Under the pieces are notes generated by a model, which made no database searches, was not told where the DNA came from, and worked only from the letters and a program-made list of their open reading frames with translations. Made by a program: the position numbers and the translations under genes. 56,482 nucleotides of DNA from an uncultured Verrucomicrobia subdivision 3 bacterium (lineage in GTDB: Bacteria > Verrucomicrobiota > Verrucomicrobiia > Limisphaerales > UBA8199): NCBI GenBank assembly GCA_903912925.1, contig CAIWJG010000171.1, positions 1 through 56,482 on the forward strand, written 5' to 3'. Each line of letters starts with the position of its first letter. Position 1 is the stretch's first letter. Of this stretch, positions 54,640-56,482 are shown one piece after another.

Positions 54640-56482
54640 ATGAATCAAACGAAAACAGGCCCGGGGGGTCGCCACTCGGTCATGCGTCAGTTCGGCCTTG
54701 TCGCACTCTGTCTCTTGGTGCCGCTAGGCGTCCTCTTCCAGGACGGGTTACGTCCTGGCCACACGGTCTTTTCGAATGACGGCCCGTTGGGTGCCATCAG
54801 CGCGAAGTGTGGCAGGCCTCCCGAGGTCTTCCTCGGCTTTTGGCAGGATTTGAATTGGCTCGGGGGGGCCGCGCCAACTCCTTCCCCAGCGGTTTCGGCG
54901 GCTCTTGCCGTTGTTGGCGGACCGCTGCTGTTCTCGAAGATTTACGCACCTTTCACCCTGTTGTTCCTGGGGCTGAGCGCCTGGCTCTGCTTCCGGCAGT
55001 GGAATCTCTCTCCCGTAGCATGCCTACTGGGCGGTCTGGCCGCCGCGTTGAACTCGGATTTCCTTTCCACCGCTTGCTGGGGTGTGGCGTCCCAACCATT
55101 GAGTTTCGGGCTCGACTTCCTGGCGCTGGCGGCGCTGGCCGACCAGACCTCACCCCGGCGGTGGCTGCGGGTGGCGCTGGCGGGTTTTGCGGTTGGCATG
55201 GGTGTGATGGAGGCGTTTGATATCGGGGCGATCTTCAGCGTGTTGCTGGCAGCGTTCATCCTTTTTCAGGCTTTGACCGGCGAAGGAACGGCACCTCGCA
55301 AGCTGGCCGCGGGCGTGGCTCGCCTCGCCTTAGTGGTCCTCTGCGCAGCCTTCATAGCTGTCTCGGCGGTCGTTGGGCTGGTCGGCACCCAGATCAAGGG
55401 GGTCGCCGGCATGGGGCAGGATGCGGAGAGCAAAGCCCAGCGCTGGGATGAGGCAACGATGTGGAGCCTGCCCAAGGCCGAAACCCTTAGCCTGCTCGTT
55501 CCGGGCCTGTTTGGCTATCGGATGGACACGCCTGAAGGGGGCAATTACTGGGGCCGCATTGGACGCCACGGGGCGTGGGACAGGTACTTCGCTTCAGGCA
55601 AGCAGGAACCGCGGCCTGATCCAAACAGGCTCTTTATCCGTTATAGCGGAGGTGGCAACTACGCGGGCGTGATTGTGGTGCTGATCGCCTTGTGGTCGGT
55701 GGCCCAGGCGTTTCGGAAGAGGGAGTCGGTCTTCCCGACTGCCCAACGCAAGATGATCTGGTTTTGGAGCGCGGTGGCGTTTGTTGGCCTGCTGATGGCT
55801 TTTGGCCGGTATGCGCCGCTCTACCATTTGTTCTACGCCCTGCCGTTTGCCTCGACCATCCGCAACCCGGCCAAATTCACTCATGTTGTCGAATGGGCGC
55901 TGGTGATCCTTTTTGCCTACGGTGTGCACGGCTTGACCCGGAGCTGGCAGGTCGCGCCGGCAGCGGCCGGCCGGGGGTTCTCGGCGCAATGGCGGGCCTG
56001 GTGGTCGAAGGCTGGGGCCTTTGACCGGAACTGGGTGAAAGGCTCGGTGATTGCTCTGGCCGCGAGCCTGGTGGGCTGGTTGATCTACTCCGCCTCGCGC
56101 GAGCGGTTGGTGGCCTACTTGCAGGAGGTGGGATTCGAGGGCGCCATGGCCGGCGACATCGCCGGTTTCAGCATCCGGCAGACGGGCTGGTTCGTGGTCT
56201 GGCTGGCGTTCGCCCTCAGCCTGCTGACCCTGCTACTGAGTGGCTGCTTCGACGGACGGCGGGCGCGGGCGGGGGCGATCCTGCTCGGGCTGCTGCTGGT
56301 GCTGGACCTGGGGCTGGCTAACTGGCGCTGGATCAAGACCTGGGATTGGGAGCAGAAGTACGCCACGAACCCGGTCATTGATTTCCTGCGCGAGAAGCCT
56401 TACGAACACCGGGTGGCGGGCCTGCCGTTCCATCCGCCGGGGCAGCTTGGGCTTCTCAACCAGCTTTACGACATCGAGTGGA
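54640..56482 (+). CDS. YfhO-like large membrane protein, C-terminus outside the window
   Basis: 614 codons from ATG 54640 run open to the end. Signal-anchor MRQFGLVALCLLVPLGVLFQ and at least ten hydrophobic helices (LLFLGLSAWLCFRQWNLSPV, VVLIALWSVAQAF, GWLIYSASRERL, FVVWLAFALSLLTLLLSG). Extracytoplasmic loops are large. The pattern is that of YfhO-type or GT-C glycosyltransferases that act on lipid-linked sugars or surface polymers, and the region 'ASTIRNPAKFTHVVEWAL' is a typical YfhO-like loop. A 7-codon frame (MKKTLAI, 54620-54643) overlaps its start by four bases, a possible leader. It begins the right-hand operon of the cluster. Confidence 0.75.
   Translation, partial: MNQTKTGPGGRHSVMRQFGLVALCLLVPLGVLFQDGLRPGHTVFSNDGPLGAISAKCGRPPEVFLGFWQDLNWLGGAAPTPSPAVSAALAVVGGPLLFSKIYAPFTLLFLGLSAWLCFRQWNLSPVACLLGGLAAALNSDFLSTACWGVASQPLSFGLDFLALAALADQTSPRRWLRVALAGFAVGMGVMEAFDIGAIFSVLLAAFILFQALTGEGTAPRKLAAGVARLALVVLCAAFIAVSAVVGLVGTQIKGVAGMGQDAESKAQRWDEATMWSLPKAETLSLLVPGLFGYRMDTPEGGNYWGRIGRHGAWDRYFASGKQEPRPDPNRLFIRYSGGGNYAGVIVVLIALWSVAQAFRKRESVFPTAQRKMIWFWSAVAFVGLLMAFGRYAPLYHLFYALPFASTIRNPAKFTHVVEWALVILFAYGVHGLTRSWQVAPAAAGRGFSAQWRAWWSKAGAFDRNWVKGSVIALAASLVGWLIYSASRERLVAYLQEVGFEGAMAGDIAGFSIRQTGWFVVWLAFALSLLTLLLSGCFDGRRARAGAILLGLLLVLDLGLANWRWIKTWDWEQKYATNPVIDFLREKPYEHRVAGLPFHPPGQLGLLNQLYDIEW

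Overview
The window looks like a chromosomal segment of a GC-rich Gram-negative bacterium. The most likely group is Verrucomicrobiota, in the Limisphaerales/Pedosphaera part of the phylum. This is inference from the gene mix (secretin-led pilus operon with a PilM/PilN-type fusion, UVR-motif orphan, Tat-exported Gfo/Idh oxidoreductase, exported beta-propeller phosphoesterase) and from the many short palindromic and simple-sequence repeats between genes. No rRNA, tRNA or CRISPR array was seen.

Layout. 1-815: 3' remnant of a surface protein, then repeat-rich DNA without a gene. 815-6760: a glycoside hydrolase/glycosyltransferase fusion, thyA-folA, murJ and a DUF2442 protein. 6761-11082: PfkB-type kinase, serine acetyltransferase and deoC, separated by decayed sequence (a PIN toxin remnant, a perfect inverted repeat, two copies of a 109-bp repeat). 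11083-17132: argG divergent from ptsI, a sugar nucleotidyltransferase, a UVR-motif protein and asd behind a clear promoter. 17347-23580: phosphoesterase, Gfo/Idh oxidoreductase, flavin reductase-like protein and TPR protein. 23825-29407: ychF, a VapBC-type toxin-antitoxin pair, an orphan gene between two 45-bp direct repeats, a prenyl synthase, rpoZ and smpB. 29478-36468: pilus/secretion operon (secretin, PilM-N, PilO, small proline-rich protein, PilB/GspE ATPase). 36549-42201: rpmB, murA, prmC, an aldehyde dehydrogenase, HU and a small membrane protein.

42540-56482 is a surface-polysaccharide region on both strands: B12-type radical SAM enzyme, GDP-fucose-synthase-like reductase, split transketolase, HddA-like sugar kinase, Nudix hydrolase, NovU-type sugar C-methyltransferase, GDP-mannose 4,6-dehydratase-like enzyme, glycosyltransferase, two further methyltransferases (one FkbM type), a decayed second Nudix gene and a large YfhO-like membrane protein cut by the window end. 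Together these read as synthesis of an unusual GDP-activated, deoxygenated and methylated sugar, possibly a heptose, and its transfer into a surface glycan.

The most unusual signals are: a 175-bp palindromic element with terminal inverted repeats and a 10-bp target duplication, whose relative ends inside the fusion gene's stop codon; paired CGACA/TGTCG palindromes bracketing the promoter of the radical SAM gene; the GDP-sugar cluster; and the Nudix duplication coupled to an fkbM gene.
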